From positions 1 to 64,000 of IMG/VR virus record IMGVR_UViG_3300046474_000470: 64,000 bases of DNA. One strand, 5' to 3'. Each line of letters opens with the position of its first letter. Position 1 is the first letter of the stretch. This document shows, one piece after another, positions 9,218 through 15,673 of this stretch. The translations under genes were made by a program, and so were the position numbers. The DNA comes from a virus. The notes under the pieces are model-generated. The model was not told the DNA's origin and made no database searches. It saw nothing but the letters and a program-made list of their open reading frames with translations.

Positions 9218-10084
9218 ATGCCCATCACCACGCTCCTCGACCCGACGAAGATGCCGAACCAGTCGCAGGACCAGGCGACTTTCGACAGCTTCTGGGCAGC
9301 TCTGCTCGCCACCCTGCCGACCTGGAGTGGCGAGGTCAACGCCACAGCGGCGGCCATCAACGCCCTTGCGGCCGGCGGTGCGTATGCGATCCCCTTCACG
9401 TTCGACACGACGACTGCGGATGCGGACCCCGGCACCGGCAAGCTGCGACTGGACAACGTGACGCAGACCTCAGCCACCACGATGCGACTCGACCTGCTGA
9501 GCGCTGCCAGCCAGGACGTGACCGCCATCATCGATCGTTTCGACGCTTCGACCAGCACAGTCAAGGGTTCCATCCGCCTGGTGAAGCAGGGCGACGCCAC
9601 GAAATGGCTGACTTTCGACATCACCGCGCGCGCGGCGCCGACCGGCTACCGCAATATCACCGTAACCAACGCCGTCGGCAGTTCGGCATCACCGTTCGCG
9701 AACGGCGACGGCCTGATGCTGCTCTTCCAGCGCAACGGCGACATCGGCCCGGCCGGCACGATCGTCAAGCGCACGTACACCGTCGCAAACGACACCGCGC
9801 CCACCACGAACACCGCCCTGTATGACATGCACATCATCACCGCGCTTCAGGGCTCGATGGTCATCGGTGCGCCGACCGGCACGCCCAGTGAAGGCCAGGG
9901 CCTGATCTACCGGATCAAGGACAACGGCGTGTCGCGCACGATCGCGTACAACGCGATCTTCCGCGCGCCGACCGAGCTGGCGTTTCCTTCGGCAACAGTC
10001 GTGGGCAAATGGACCTATCTTGGCTTCGTGTACAACGCGACCGACTCCAAGTGGGATCTGCTGTCCGCTGTCAGCAACATGTAA
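9218..10084 (+). CDS. Putative tail fibre/tail tip structural protein
   Basis: 288 residues, rich in Thr, Ala and Gly and predicted mostly beta. The N-terminal 45 residues look helical (QATFDSFWAALLATLP), as in trimer-forming fibre starts, and are followed by beta domains. A GDIGPAG stretch near residue 172 marks a possible linker. AAGGAAA at 9208-9214 is a fair Shine-Dalgarno. No family is recognised with certainty; the virion role is inferred from the neighbours. Confidence 0.5.
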   Translation: MPITTLLDPTKMPNQSQDQATFDSFWAALLATLPTWSGEVNATAAAINALAAGGAYAIPFTFDTTTADADPGTGKLRLDNVTQTSATTMRLDLLSAASQDVTAIIDRFDASTSTVKGSIRLVKQGDATKWLTFDITARAAPTGYRNITVTNAVGSSASPFANGDGLMLLFQRNGDIGPAGTIVKRTYTVANDTAPTTNTALYDMHIITALQGSMVIGAPTGTPSEGQGLIYRIKDNGVSRTIAYNAIFRAPTELAFPSATVVGKWTYLGFVYNATDSKWDLLSAVSNM

Positions 10085-10093
10085 GGGGCAGAT

Positions 10094-11122
10094 ATGGCAA
10101 CGATGTATGCTCTACCAGCACTTACAAACTGGACCGGCGCGGGCGGCTGGTCCAACACGTCAGGCGGCGCTAGCAACGGCACCTATCCGGGGTCTGCTGA
10201 CACGGCAATTTTTGACGCCAATTCCGGCACCGCACGGACCATCAACGTCCCTTCCGGTCAGCAGGTTGCGAATATCAGCTGCACCGGCGCTCGAATGACG
10301 CTCAGTGTAGCAAGCGGCGGGTATCTTGTTTTGATACCTTCTCTGACCACGGCATTTAATGTGTCAGGCTTCGCAGCTATCAGCGGACTTCAGTGCGCCG
10401 GAGTTCAAGCCAACTCCCTGAATGCAGCTAGTTGCACCATTAACGCACTCTTGACGAGCCAAGGCGTCACGCTTACGAGTAGCTTGCTTGTTACCGGCCC
10501 TCTCATCTTGGGTGACAGTGCATTCAACGCCAACGGATACGACGTCACGCTTGCAACCCTCAGCGAAAACGCCAGTACTGGCGGCTCCATCATGTTCGGC
10601 TCTGGCGTCTGGACTTTCACCGGCACCGGGACGCTCATGGCGCTCACGTACGTTAGCTGGGACTTTGGGACCGCCACGATTAGAATTAACAATACTTCAT
10701 CAGCTGACAAGTTTTGGAACTACAACGTCAACAGCGGGAACCAATTTTGGGTCGCGGCAACCGGTACCGGGACGCTTTACTGCGGGGCACTTGGCTATGG
10801 TAGCCCAAGTTCGGGGATCGCAAAATTTAGAGCCGATGGAGGCAATATCCGGTTTTCGGCGACCTACCAGTGCGCTCAAAACTGGCAGGTCGCGGGCACT
10901 CCGTCAGCCCCTGTTGTGCTTTCACAGAACTCGTCTTATGGCACTTCGGTGAATCTCTACTCAAGCACAGCCGCGACTTGGTACTTCGACTACTGCACGT
11001 TCGCTAACAACACAGCCGCAAACGGCACTTCGACTTGGGTTGCGCGATCCAGCACGTTCAGTGGCACTAGCTCCGGCTGGACCAACTTCAAACTGCGTCC
11101 GAACTTTATAGCCTTCCTTTAA
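10094..11122 (+). CDS. Putative tail fibre/adhesin, beta-helix-like
   Basis: 342 residues with a Ser/Thr/Gly/Asn-rich, strand-turn composition typical of right-handed beta-helix adhesins. The opening NWTGAGGWSNTSGG resembles beginnings of structural fibre proteins in other phages. GC content is visibly lower and codon use less biased than in flanking genes, which suggests recent exchange of a host-range determinant. AAGGGG at 10083-10088 precedes the ATG. No depolymerase active site could be identified. Confidence 0.5.
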   Translation: MATMYALPALTNWTGAGGWSNTSGGASNGTYPGSADTAIFDANSGTARTINVPSGQQVANISCTGARMTLSVASGGYLVLIPSLTTAFNVSGFAAISGLQCAGVQANSLNAASCTINALLTSQGVTLTSSLLVTGPLILGDSAFNANGYDVTLATLSENASTGGSIMFGSGVWTFTGTGTLMALTYVSWDFGTATIRINNTSSADKFWNYNVNSGNQFWVAATGTGTLYCGALGYGSPSSGIAKFRADGGNIRFSATYQCAQNWQVAGTPSAPVVLSQNSSYGTSVNLYSSTAATWYFDYCTFANNTAANGTSTWVARSSTFSGTSSGWTNFKLRPNFIAFL

Positions 11123-11131
11123 AGGTAAGAT

Positions 11132-11530
11132 ATGAAATACCTACTCAATGGCGAAGACTTCAATATCGACGCCTTCCATATCATCGGCGACATCCAATAC
11201 CCTGTCGGCTGGTTCCACGACAAGGTGAACCGGGACGCCATGGGCGTCACCGAACTGGATGATGGACCGGCAGAGCCGGCGCCACCGCTGGTGCCGCAGG
11301 AGGTCACCATGCGCCAGGCGCGGCTTGCGCTGCTCGGCGCCGGCTTGCTGGCCCAGATCGACCCTGCGATCGAGACGCTGTCCAGCCCGCAGAAGGAGGT
11401 GGCGCGCATCGAGTGGGACTACTCGAGCGCGGTCAAGCGCGACCAGCCGCTGGTCGCCGTGCTGGGCGCCGAGCTGGGCTTGACCAGCGCCCAGCTCGAC
11501 CAGCTGTTCATCACCGCAGCGGGGCTGTAA
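11132..11530 (+). CDS. Small conserved tail-region protein
   Basis: 132 residues. The N-terminal half has a DIQYPVGWF motif. The C-terminal half, beginning VTMRQARLALL, is a helical domain often found encoded next to tail-fibre genes (pattern MRQARLALL, then IEWDYSSAVKR). It may be a fibre assembly or adaptor factor. Its stop overlaps the next start (TAATG). Confidence 0.45.
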   Translation: MKYLLNGEDFNIDAFHIIGDIQYPVGWFHDKVNRDAMGVTELDDGPAEPAPPLVPQEVTMRQARLALLGAGLLAQIDPAIETLSSPQKEVARIEWDYSSAVKRDQPLVAVLGAELGLTSAQLDQLFITAAGL

Positions 11531-12006
11531 TGGGCGGCGGCCATGTCACGGTACGCCTGACCAGCCGCTGGCCCTACAATCCGCTCAGCCTGGCGGTCGG
11601 GGTCCTGTCCGGATCCCACCAGTTCAGCCACGCTTTCGCGATCATCGGCGCGCGTGCCTACGAGGCGTCGATGGCACATGGCTGCCGCGCCGGCACGGTC
11701 GACGAGCTGATGCAAGGTATCGCCGTGTATCGTGACATGGACGTCTGGGTGCCCGACCTTGCGGCCGCCACCGCGTTCGCGGAAGCCCAGGTGGGCAAGG
11801 GTTACGACTGGCCCGGCGCCATCGGCATCCCCTTCACTTACTCGGAAAACTGGCGCGACGATGGTTGCTGGTGGTGCTCCGAACTCGTGTTCGCAATCCT
11901 GCTTGCTGGCGGCACCCGGCTGTTCGACCCCTCCATAATGACCCGTGTGCGCCCCATCGACCTGCACATGGCAGACCTCCCAAAAGACGCCACCATCTAC
12001 GCCTGA
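11530..12006 (+). CDS. Papain-like (NlpC/P60- or YiiX-type) peptidase/amidase
   Basis: 158 residues from the ATG at 11530, which overlaps the preceding TAA. The order of a His early (SHAFAIIG, about residue 36) and a Cys late (WWCSELVFA, about residue 116) matches circularly permuted NlpC/P60 or YiiX-like hydrolases. Such enzymes cut peptidoglycan stem peptides. Sitting after the tail genes, it could help DNA injection as a tail-associated murein hydrolase, or lysis. An upstream in-frame extension is Arg-rich and is rejected. Confidence 0.6.
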   Translation: MGGGHVTVRLTSRWPYNPLSLAVGVLSGSHQFSHAFAIIGARAYEASMAHGCRAGTVDELMQGIAVYRDMDVWVPDLAAATAFAEAQVGKGYDWPGAIGIPFTYSENWRDDGCWWCSELVFAILLAGGTRLFDPSIMTRVRPIDLHMADLPKDATIYA

Positions 12007-12013
12007 ACAGATC

Positions 12014-12043
12014 TTGTTCAAATTGTGTGACATTTGCCGTACA
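12014..12043 (+). promoter_or_regulatory. Possible promoter for the lysis cassette
   Basis: In the 123-base gap 12007-12129. TTGTTC (12014-12019), an 18-base spacer ending in TTTGC, then CGTACA (12038-12043). The TTTGC-plus-hexamer part resembles the stronger phage promoters at 32333-32361 and 40549-40577. The same gap holds a CTCCCGGGAG palindrome (12112-12121) and a motif shared with other boundaries (12099-12111). Confidence 0.35.
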
Positions 12044-12129
12044 GAAATGGAACGGTGGCACACTTATTGCTGGCTATCCTACGGGCAACTAGGTAAAATT
12101 CCTACAGACAACTCCCGGGAGCAGTCGCC

Positions 12130-12225
12130 ATGGCCAAAATTGCGTTCGCTTTCTGCTCCTGCCTGATGTTCCTCGGAGATCTTATTACTGAGCTGTTCGA
12201 TAACGAATACAAGGGATCCGAATGA
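12130..12225 (+). CDS. Small hydrophobic protein at start of lysis cassette
   Basis: 31 residues with a hydrophobic N-terminal helix (IAFAFCSCLMFLGDLI) and an acidic tail. GGGAG at 12117-12121 lies 8 bases before the ATG. Its stop overlaps the next start (ATGA). It could be a tiny membrane effector of lysis or a leader peptide; no homologue is recognised. Confidence 0.45.
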   Translation: MAKIAFAFCSCLMFLGDLITELFDNEYKGSE

Positions 12226-12470
12226 ATCTGGCCGCCGTCAAGCAATCCTGGGTGATGCATGTCTGGGACCACCTTCAACCCTACAAGAACGAGCTGGACT
12301 TCACCTTCGTGGGTTTGCTGCTGATGACGTTGCTGGGCTGGCTCCCTCACATCACCACCGTCGTCACACTGGTCTGGTCCTGCATCCGCCTGTACGAGAC
12401 GAAGACTGTGCAGGCATGGCTGGGCCGGCGCCGCGCGCGCCGCGCGCGCAAGCCCGGAGCCAAGGCATGA
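12222..12470 (+). CDS. Small membrane protein, lysis cassette
   Basis: 82 residues with one or two membrane segments (FTFVGLLLMTLLGWL and TTVVTLVWSCIRLY) and a very basic C terminus (GRRRARRARK). The pattern of a hydrophobic core plus charged tail directly before another membrane protein and the endolysin suggests a holin or pinholin-type component. Coupled by ATGA at both ends. Confidence 0.5.
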   Translation: MNLAAVKQSWVMHVWDHLQPYKNELDFTFVGLLLMTLLGWLPHITTVVTLVWSCIRLYETKTVQAWLGRRRARRARKPGAKA

Positions 12471-12721
12471 ACCTGAAGAGCCTGAAAGCCGCCGTCGGCA
12501 TCGAGCTGAAGAAATGGCGCACCTACACCGCCACCGCGTTGCTCGCCGCGCTGCCGTTCGCCGCCGAAATCAAGGCCGCGATCGCCGACAACCTGCCGGC
12601 ACTGCAGCCCTACCTTCCCGAGAACGTCTACAAATTCATGGGCGGCGCAGTCGTCGTTGCCGGCATCATCCTTCGCCTGGCAATTTCCTTCCGGGCAGTG
12701 AAAGCTGCGAATGACGCCTGA
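12467..12721 (+). CDS. Putative holin
   Basis: 84 residues from the ATG at 12467, which overlaps the previous TGA. Two predicted membrane segments (TATALLAALPFAA and MGGAVVVAGIILRLAI) are separated by a short loop with PENVYKF. Size, topology and position immediately before the endolysin, which it overlaps by 11 bases, fit a holin-like protein. Which of the two membrane proteins is the true holin cannot be told from sequence. Confidence 0.55.
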   Translation: MNLKSLKAAVGIELKKWRTYTATALLAALPFAAEIKAAIADNLPALQPYLPENVYKFMGGAVVVAGIILRLAISFRAVKAANDA

Positions 12722-13334
12722 CCAGCTGCGCCACGCCGTACCTTCCATGCCGACTGCGATCGCGCATGACGCCGCCATCGCCATCAACGCCGCCTGCGCG
12801 CGCTTCGACATCGACACCACCCTGCGACAGGCGCACTTCGCCACGCAAGCCCTGCACGAGTCGACAGGCTTCACGCGGCTGGTCGAGAACCTGAACTACT
12901 CGGCCGAGGCCTTGATGCTGATCTGGCCGAAGCGCTTCACGAAAGAGACTGCCCGGATGTACGGCCGCACGCCGCAGCACCCGGCCAACCAGCAGATGAT
13001 CGCCAACGTCGCCTATGCCAACCGGATGGGCAACGGCTCGATCGAGAGCGGCGATGGCTGGCGCCATCGCGGCCGCGGGCCCGGGCAGCTGACTGGACGG
13101 GAACATTATGAAAAGTGCGGCCGTGCGCTGGGCCTGAATCTGCTGGCCTCGCCCGACCAGGTGGCCCAGATCAGCATCGGCACCCAGGCCTTCGGCTGGT
13201 TCTGGCACACGCACGGCCTGAATGAGGTCGCCGACCGCAACGATATCCTGCGCTGCCGGGCGATCGTCAACGGTGGTGACCTTGGGCTGGAGGCTTGCGA
13301 AACCCTGCTCGGCAAACTGCTGGAGGTGATGTGA
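12711..13334 (+). CDS. Endolysin, GH19 chitinase-like glycosidase
   Basis: 207 residues with the glycoside hydrolase 19 lysozyme pattern. The catalytic Glu is in ALHESTGF (E50), a second acid follows in RLVENLNYS (E59), and GWRHRGRGPGQLTGR is the substrate-groove motif. It degrades peptidoglycan at the end of infection. The usual GRGLIQLTGR appears here as GRGPGQLTGR. No signal peptide is seen, so export should depend on the holin. Confidence 0.9.
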   Translation: MTPDQLRHAVPSMPTAIAHDAAIAINAACARFDIDTTLRQAHFATQALHESTGFTRLVENLNYSAEALMLIWPKRFTKETARMYGRTPQHPANQQMIANVAYANRMGNGSIESGDGWRHRGRGPGQLTGREHYEKCGRALGLNLLASPDQVAQISIGTQAFGWFWHTHGLNEVADRNDILRCRAIVNGGDLGLEACETLLGKLLEVM

Positions 13335-13855
13335 GCGTCCTGACCGATATGATCGTGCCGCCGTGGGCGCGCTGGGCGGCGATCACCGCGCTGGCGCTGG
13401 CCTGCTACGGCACCGGCCGGCTGCATGAGGCGCGCCACGCCGGCGCCATTGAGACCGCCAAGGTGGTCACGGTGGTCAAGACCCAGGTCCAGACCGTGAC
13501 CAAGGTCGAGACTGTCTACCGCGACCGAATTCAAAAAATCTACGTACAGGAGAAGGCCCTTGAATCCGCCATCCCAAGTTACATTTCACCTGCTGTGGAT
13601 GAGCACTTTGCTCTTCCTGCTGGCTTCCTGCGCCTCGCCGCCGCCGGTTGGAGTGGGTCCGCTGCTGGACCCACCAGCAGCGCTGACGACGAACCCTCCG
13701 GCGTTCCAGTTTCCGAGCTCGCGCGCGCCGAGCTCGCCAACGCCGCCAGCTGCCGCGCCTGGCGCGAGCAGACCCTAAGCTGGCGCGACTTCTACGCCCG
13801 CCAACAGGCGACATTCAACGGTCGCGCAGGCGACTGGTACCAGCCGGAGCAATAG
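13331..13855 (+). CDS. Rz: Rz-like inner-membrane spanin
   Basis: 174 residues from a GTG at 13331 that overlaps the endolysin stop. One N-terminal membrane helix (WAAITALALACYGTG), then a charged helical periplasmic region with QTVTKVETVYRDRIQ. Together with the embedded Rz1 it would fuse inner and outer membranes in the last step of lysis. The architecture is the classic Gram-negative Rz/Rz1 arrangement. Confidence 0.8.
   Translation: MSVLTDMIVPPWARWAAITALALACYGTGRLHEARHAGAIETAKVVTVVKTQVQTVTKVETVYRDRIQKIYVQEKALESAIPSYISPAVDEHFALPAGFLRLAAAGWSGSAAGPTSSADDEPSGVPVSELARAELANAASCRAWREQTLSWRDFYARQQATFNGRAGDWYQPEQ
13560..13778 (+). CDS. Rz1: Rz1-like outer-membrane lipoprotein spanin (embedded)
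   Basis: A 72-residue frame lying entirely inside Rz in another frame. It encodes a hydrophobic signal with lipobox LLAS-C (C24) followed by a Pro-rich mature part, the hallmarks of Rz1. The TTG at 13560 has AGGAGAAGG (13549-13557) just upstream; an ATG at 13599 would leave only 10 residues before the lipobox Cys. The TTG is therefore preferred. Confidence 0.8.
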   Translation: MNPPSQVTFHLLWMSTLLFLLASCASPPPVGVGPLLDPPAALTTNPPAFQFPSSRAPSSPTPPAAAPGASRP

Positions 13856-14619
13856 TGGACATTCTCGTAATCCCTGATTCACAAGTCCGGCCTGGCGACG
13901 ACCTCGAATTCCTGCGCTGTATCGGCCGCATGATCGTGGCCGAAAAGCCCGACGTCGTCGTGCACATCGGCGACTTCGCCGACATGGAATCCCTGTCGTC
14001 CTACGACAAGGGCAAGAAGTCCTTCGAAGGGCGCCGGTACCGCGCCGACATCGAGGCCGCGCACGCCGGCATGGAAGCCCTGCTTGGGCCGCTGCGCGAC
14101 TACAATGCGCGCCGTGTCGCCGCCAAGCACTGCCCCTACAGGCCGCGGCAGGCGCTCTTCATGGGCAATCACGAGGAGCGCATCGCCCGCACGATCAACG
14201 AAGAGCCGATGCTTGACGGGGCGATCGGGCTGGCCGACCTGAAGTACGCAGAGTTCGGATGGGAGGTCTACCCGTTCCTGCAGGTTGCGGTGATCGGTGG
14301 CGTGGCGTTTTGCCACTACTTCACCACCGGGTTGATGGGTCGGCCGGCGTCAAGCGCCCAAGCCCAGCTGAACAAGAAGCACATGTCGTGCGTGGCCGGA
14401 CATCAGCAGGGCCGCCAGATCGCGACCGCTTTCCGCGCTGACGGCCGTCAGATCACCTCGATCATCGCCGGCAGCTGCTACGAGCACGAGGAAGGCTACC
14501 TCGGCCCACAGGGCAACAAGCACTGGCACGGCCTGGTTTATCTGCGCAACGTCGAGGACGGGTGCTTCGACGAGCAGTTCATCCCGCTCGCCGACGTCAA
14601 AAAGAAATACGCCGCCTGA
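13855..14619 (+). CDS. Calcineurin-like metallophosphoesterase
   Basis: 254 residues from a GTG at 13855 overlapping the Rz stop (TAGTG). Metal-binding motifs are in order: IPDSQ near residue 8, GDFAD near 40, GNHEE near 104, CHYF near 147 and AGHQQ near 182. The family hydrolyses phosphodiesters or phosphomonoesters with two metal ions. In phages it may act on nucleic acids or nucleotides. It is the last gene of the plus-strand transcription unit; coupling to lysis is positional only. Confidence 0.8.
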   Translation: MDILVIPDSQVRPGDDLEFLRCIGRMIVAEKPDVVVHIGDFADMESLSSYDKGKKSFEGRRYRADIEAAHAGMEALLGPLRDYNARRVAAKHCPYRPRQALFMGNHEERIARTINEEPMLDGAIGLADLKYAEFGWEVYPFLQVAVIGGVAFCHYFTTGLMGRPASSAQAQLNKKHMSCVAGHQQGRQIATAFRADGRQITSIIAGSCYEHEEGYLGPQGNKHWHGLVYLRNVEDGCFDEQFIPLADVKKKYAA

Positions 14620-14632
14620 AGCGGCGGCGTAT
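14607..14632. terminator. Hairpin between convergent units
   Basis: ATACGCCGCC (14607-14616) and GGCGGCGTAT (14623-14632) form a 10-bp stem with a 6-base loop. It overlaps the phosphoesterase stop codon and lies just before the minus-strand stop at 14635. It could end transcription from both sides. There is no long T tract. Confidence 0.6.
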
Positions 14633-14634
14633 CG

Positions 14635-14994
14635 TTACGGGCTCCAGGCTGGACAGAGCTCAGCTGTCCAGTTCCAGCACACGGCCATGATGTCGCCGAA
14701 GCGCTGGATGTCGTTGATGCCGCAGCCGTGCAGCATGACGCGCTCCTGCTCATCGAAGTGCCAGTTGCTGCAGCCGTCCCACTTCACGTAGCCGTGCAGA
14801 TAGACTGGCGCAGCCTCCAGCTGGTCGGTGCCGTCCCAGACTGGGACGTCGAAAACGCCCTTCATCGAGCCCTCCATCCAGCCGCAGATGTCGTAGATCT
14901 GGTAATCGACATAGTGCTGAAAGACGGAAGCGATCACGGAGAACCGCAGACCGGAAAAGTGCTTTGTGTGCGCCGCGATCGGTGGCGTGCTCAT
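14635..14994 (-). CDS. Hypothetical protein, last gene of the minus-strand unit
   Basis: 119 residues from the ATG at 14994, overlapping the upstream gene by ATGA. It is rich in aromatic residues and has several Cys and His (WDGCSNWHFDEQERV, HGCGINDIQRF), which might bind metal. No family recognised. Confidence 0.6.
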   Translation of the reverse strand: MSTPPIAAHTKHFSGLRFSVIASVFQHYVDYQIYDICGWMEGSMKGVFDVPVWDGTDQLEAAPVYLHGYVKWDGCSNWHFDEQERVMLHGCGINDIQRFGDIMAVCWNWTAELCPAWSP

Positions 14995-15203
14995 TGTCTC
15001 CGCTCCCTCACGCAGGCCCAGAGCAGACCTACCGGCCACGCCAGCACCATCAGCAGGATCGCCTCGTACGGCGACACGCCCAGCCACCTCCGGACCTCGC
15101 GGCCGATCTCATAGCCGGCGCGGTGGTCGGCGATGTACATCGTGAAGAAGCCGAGCCCGAACCAGCAGGTGCCAGCCATCAGAATTTCAACGACCAGGGT
15201 CAC
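14991..15203 (-). CDS. Small membrane protein
   Basis: 70 residues with two membrane helices (EILMAGTCWFGLGFFTMYIA and YEAILLMVLAWPVGLLW) and a basic linker between them. Overlaps both neighbours by 4 bases. Function unknown. Confidence 0.65.
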   Translation of the reverse strand: MTLVVEILMAGTCWFGLGFFTMYIADHRAGYEIGREVRRWLGVSPYEAILLMVLAWPVGLLWACVRERRQ

Positions 15204-15421
15204 GCTGCCTCCTCGATGCGCAGCTTGCCGTTCTCGCGCAGCCAGGCGACCGCGCGCTCCTCGTGCACGAAAGACGTGCCGCCGGAAGGCGAGGCGAAGA
15301 GCACGCCACGCTCCCAGGAGCCGTCGGCCACGCGCTTGTGGATCGTGTTCTTGCGCTCGTTGTACTTCTCGCAGAAGGCGTCCAGCTCGAGCCAGCCGTC
15401 GCGGTTGATCGGTGCGTTCAT
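15200..15421 (-). CDS. Excisionase/MerR-like small DNA-binding protein
   Basis: 73 residues. WLELDAFCEKYNERKNTIHKR followed by WERG and a C-terminal VAWLRENG helix matches the winged helix of Xis-like proteins. No integrase is present in the window, so a role in excision is not supported. It may be a transcription regulator or a DNA-bending factor. Confidence 0.55.
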   Translation of the reverse strand: MNAPINRDGWLELDAFCEKYNERKNTIHKRVADGSWERGVLFASPSGGTSFVHEERAVAWLRENGKLRIEEAA

Positions 15422-15663
15422 GCCAGCACCTCCTTCGTGACGCCCATCGAGACGACGGGGTGGCTATCGCTGTAAATGCCGAGCTGGATGCTGTGGCCAG
15501 CGTTCAGCTGGGCCAGCTCTTCCTCGCTCGGCTTCCAGAACGAGAACAGGCCGACGCCGAACTGGTCCTGATGGATCACCACCGGCAGGGCGGACACATC
15601 GTCCTCCTGCCCATGCGGGGCCGTGAATACGTGGTTGGTTTGTGGGTGTCGAACGATTTCCAT
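15418..15663 (-). CDS. Hypothetical protein
   Basis: 81 residues from the ATG at 15663; a longer upstream extension is Arg/Ser-rich and rejected. Soluble, with a PHGQEDDVSALPVVIHQDQ stretch. It sits 10 bases after the SbcC-like stop and overlaps the next gene by 4 bases. No family recognised. Confidence 0.6.
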   Translation of the reverse strand: MEIVRHPQTNHVFTAPHGQEDDVSALPVVIHQDQFGVGLFSFWKPSEEELAQLNAGHSIQLGIYSDSHPVVSMGVTKEVLA

Positions 15664-15673
15664 GTGCTGCTCC

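Noticed and set aside
15200-15421. Excisionase-like gene as evidence of a temperate phage
   Set aside because: The fold is shared with many small regulators and no integrase, repressor or att site is visible.
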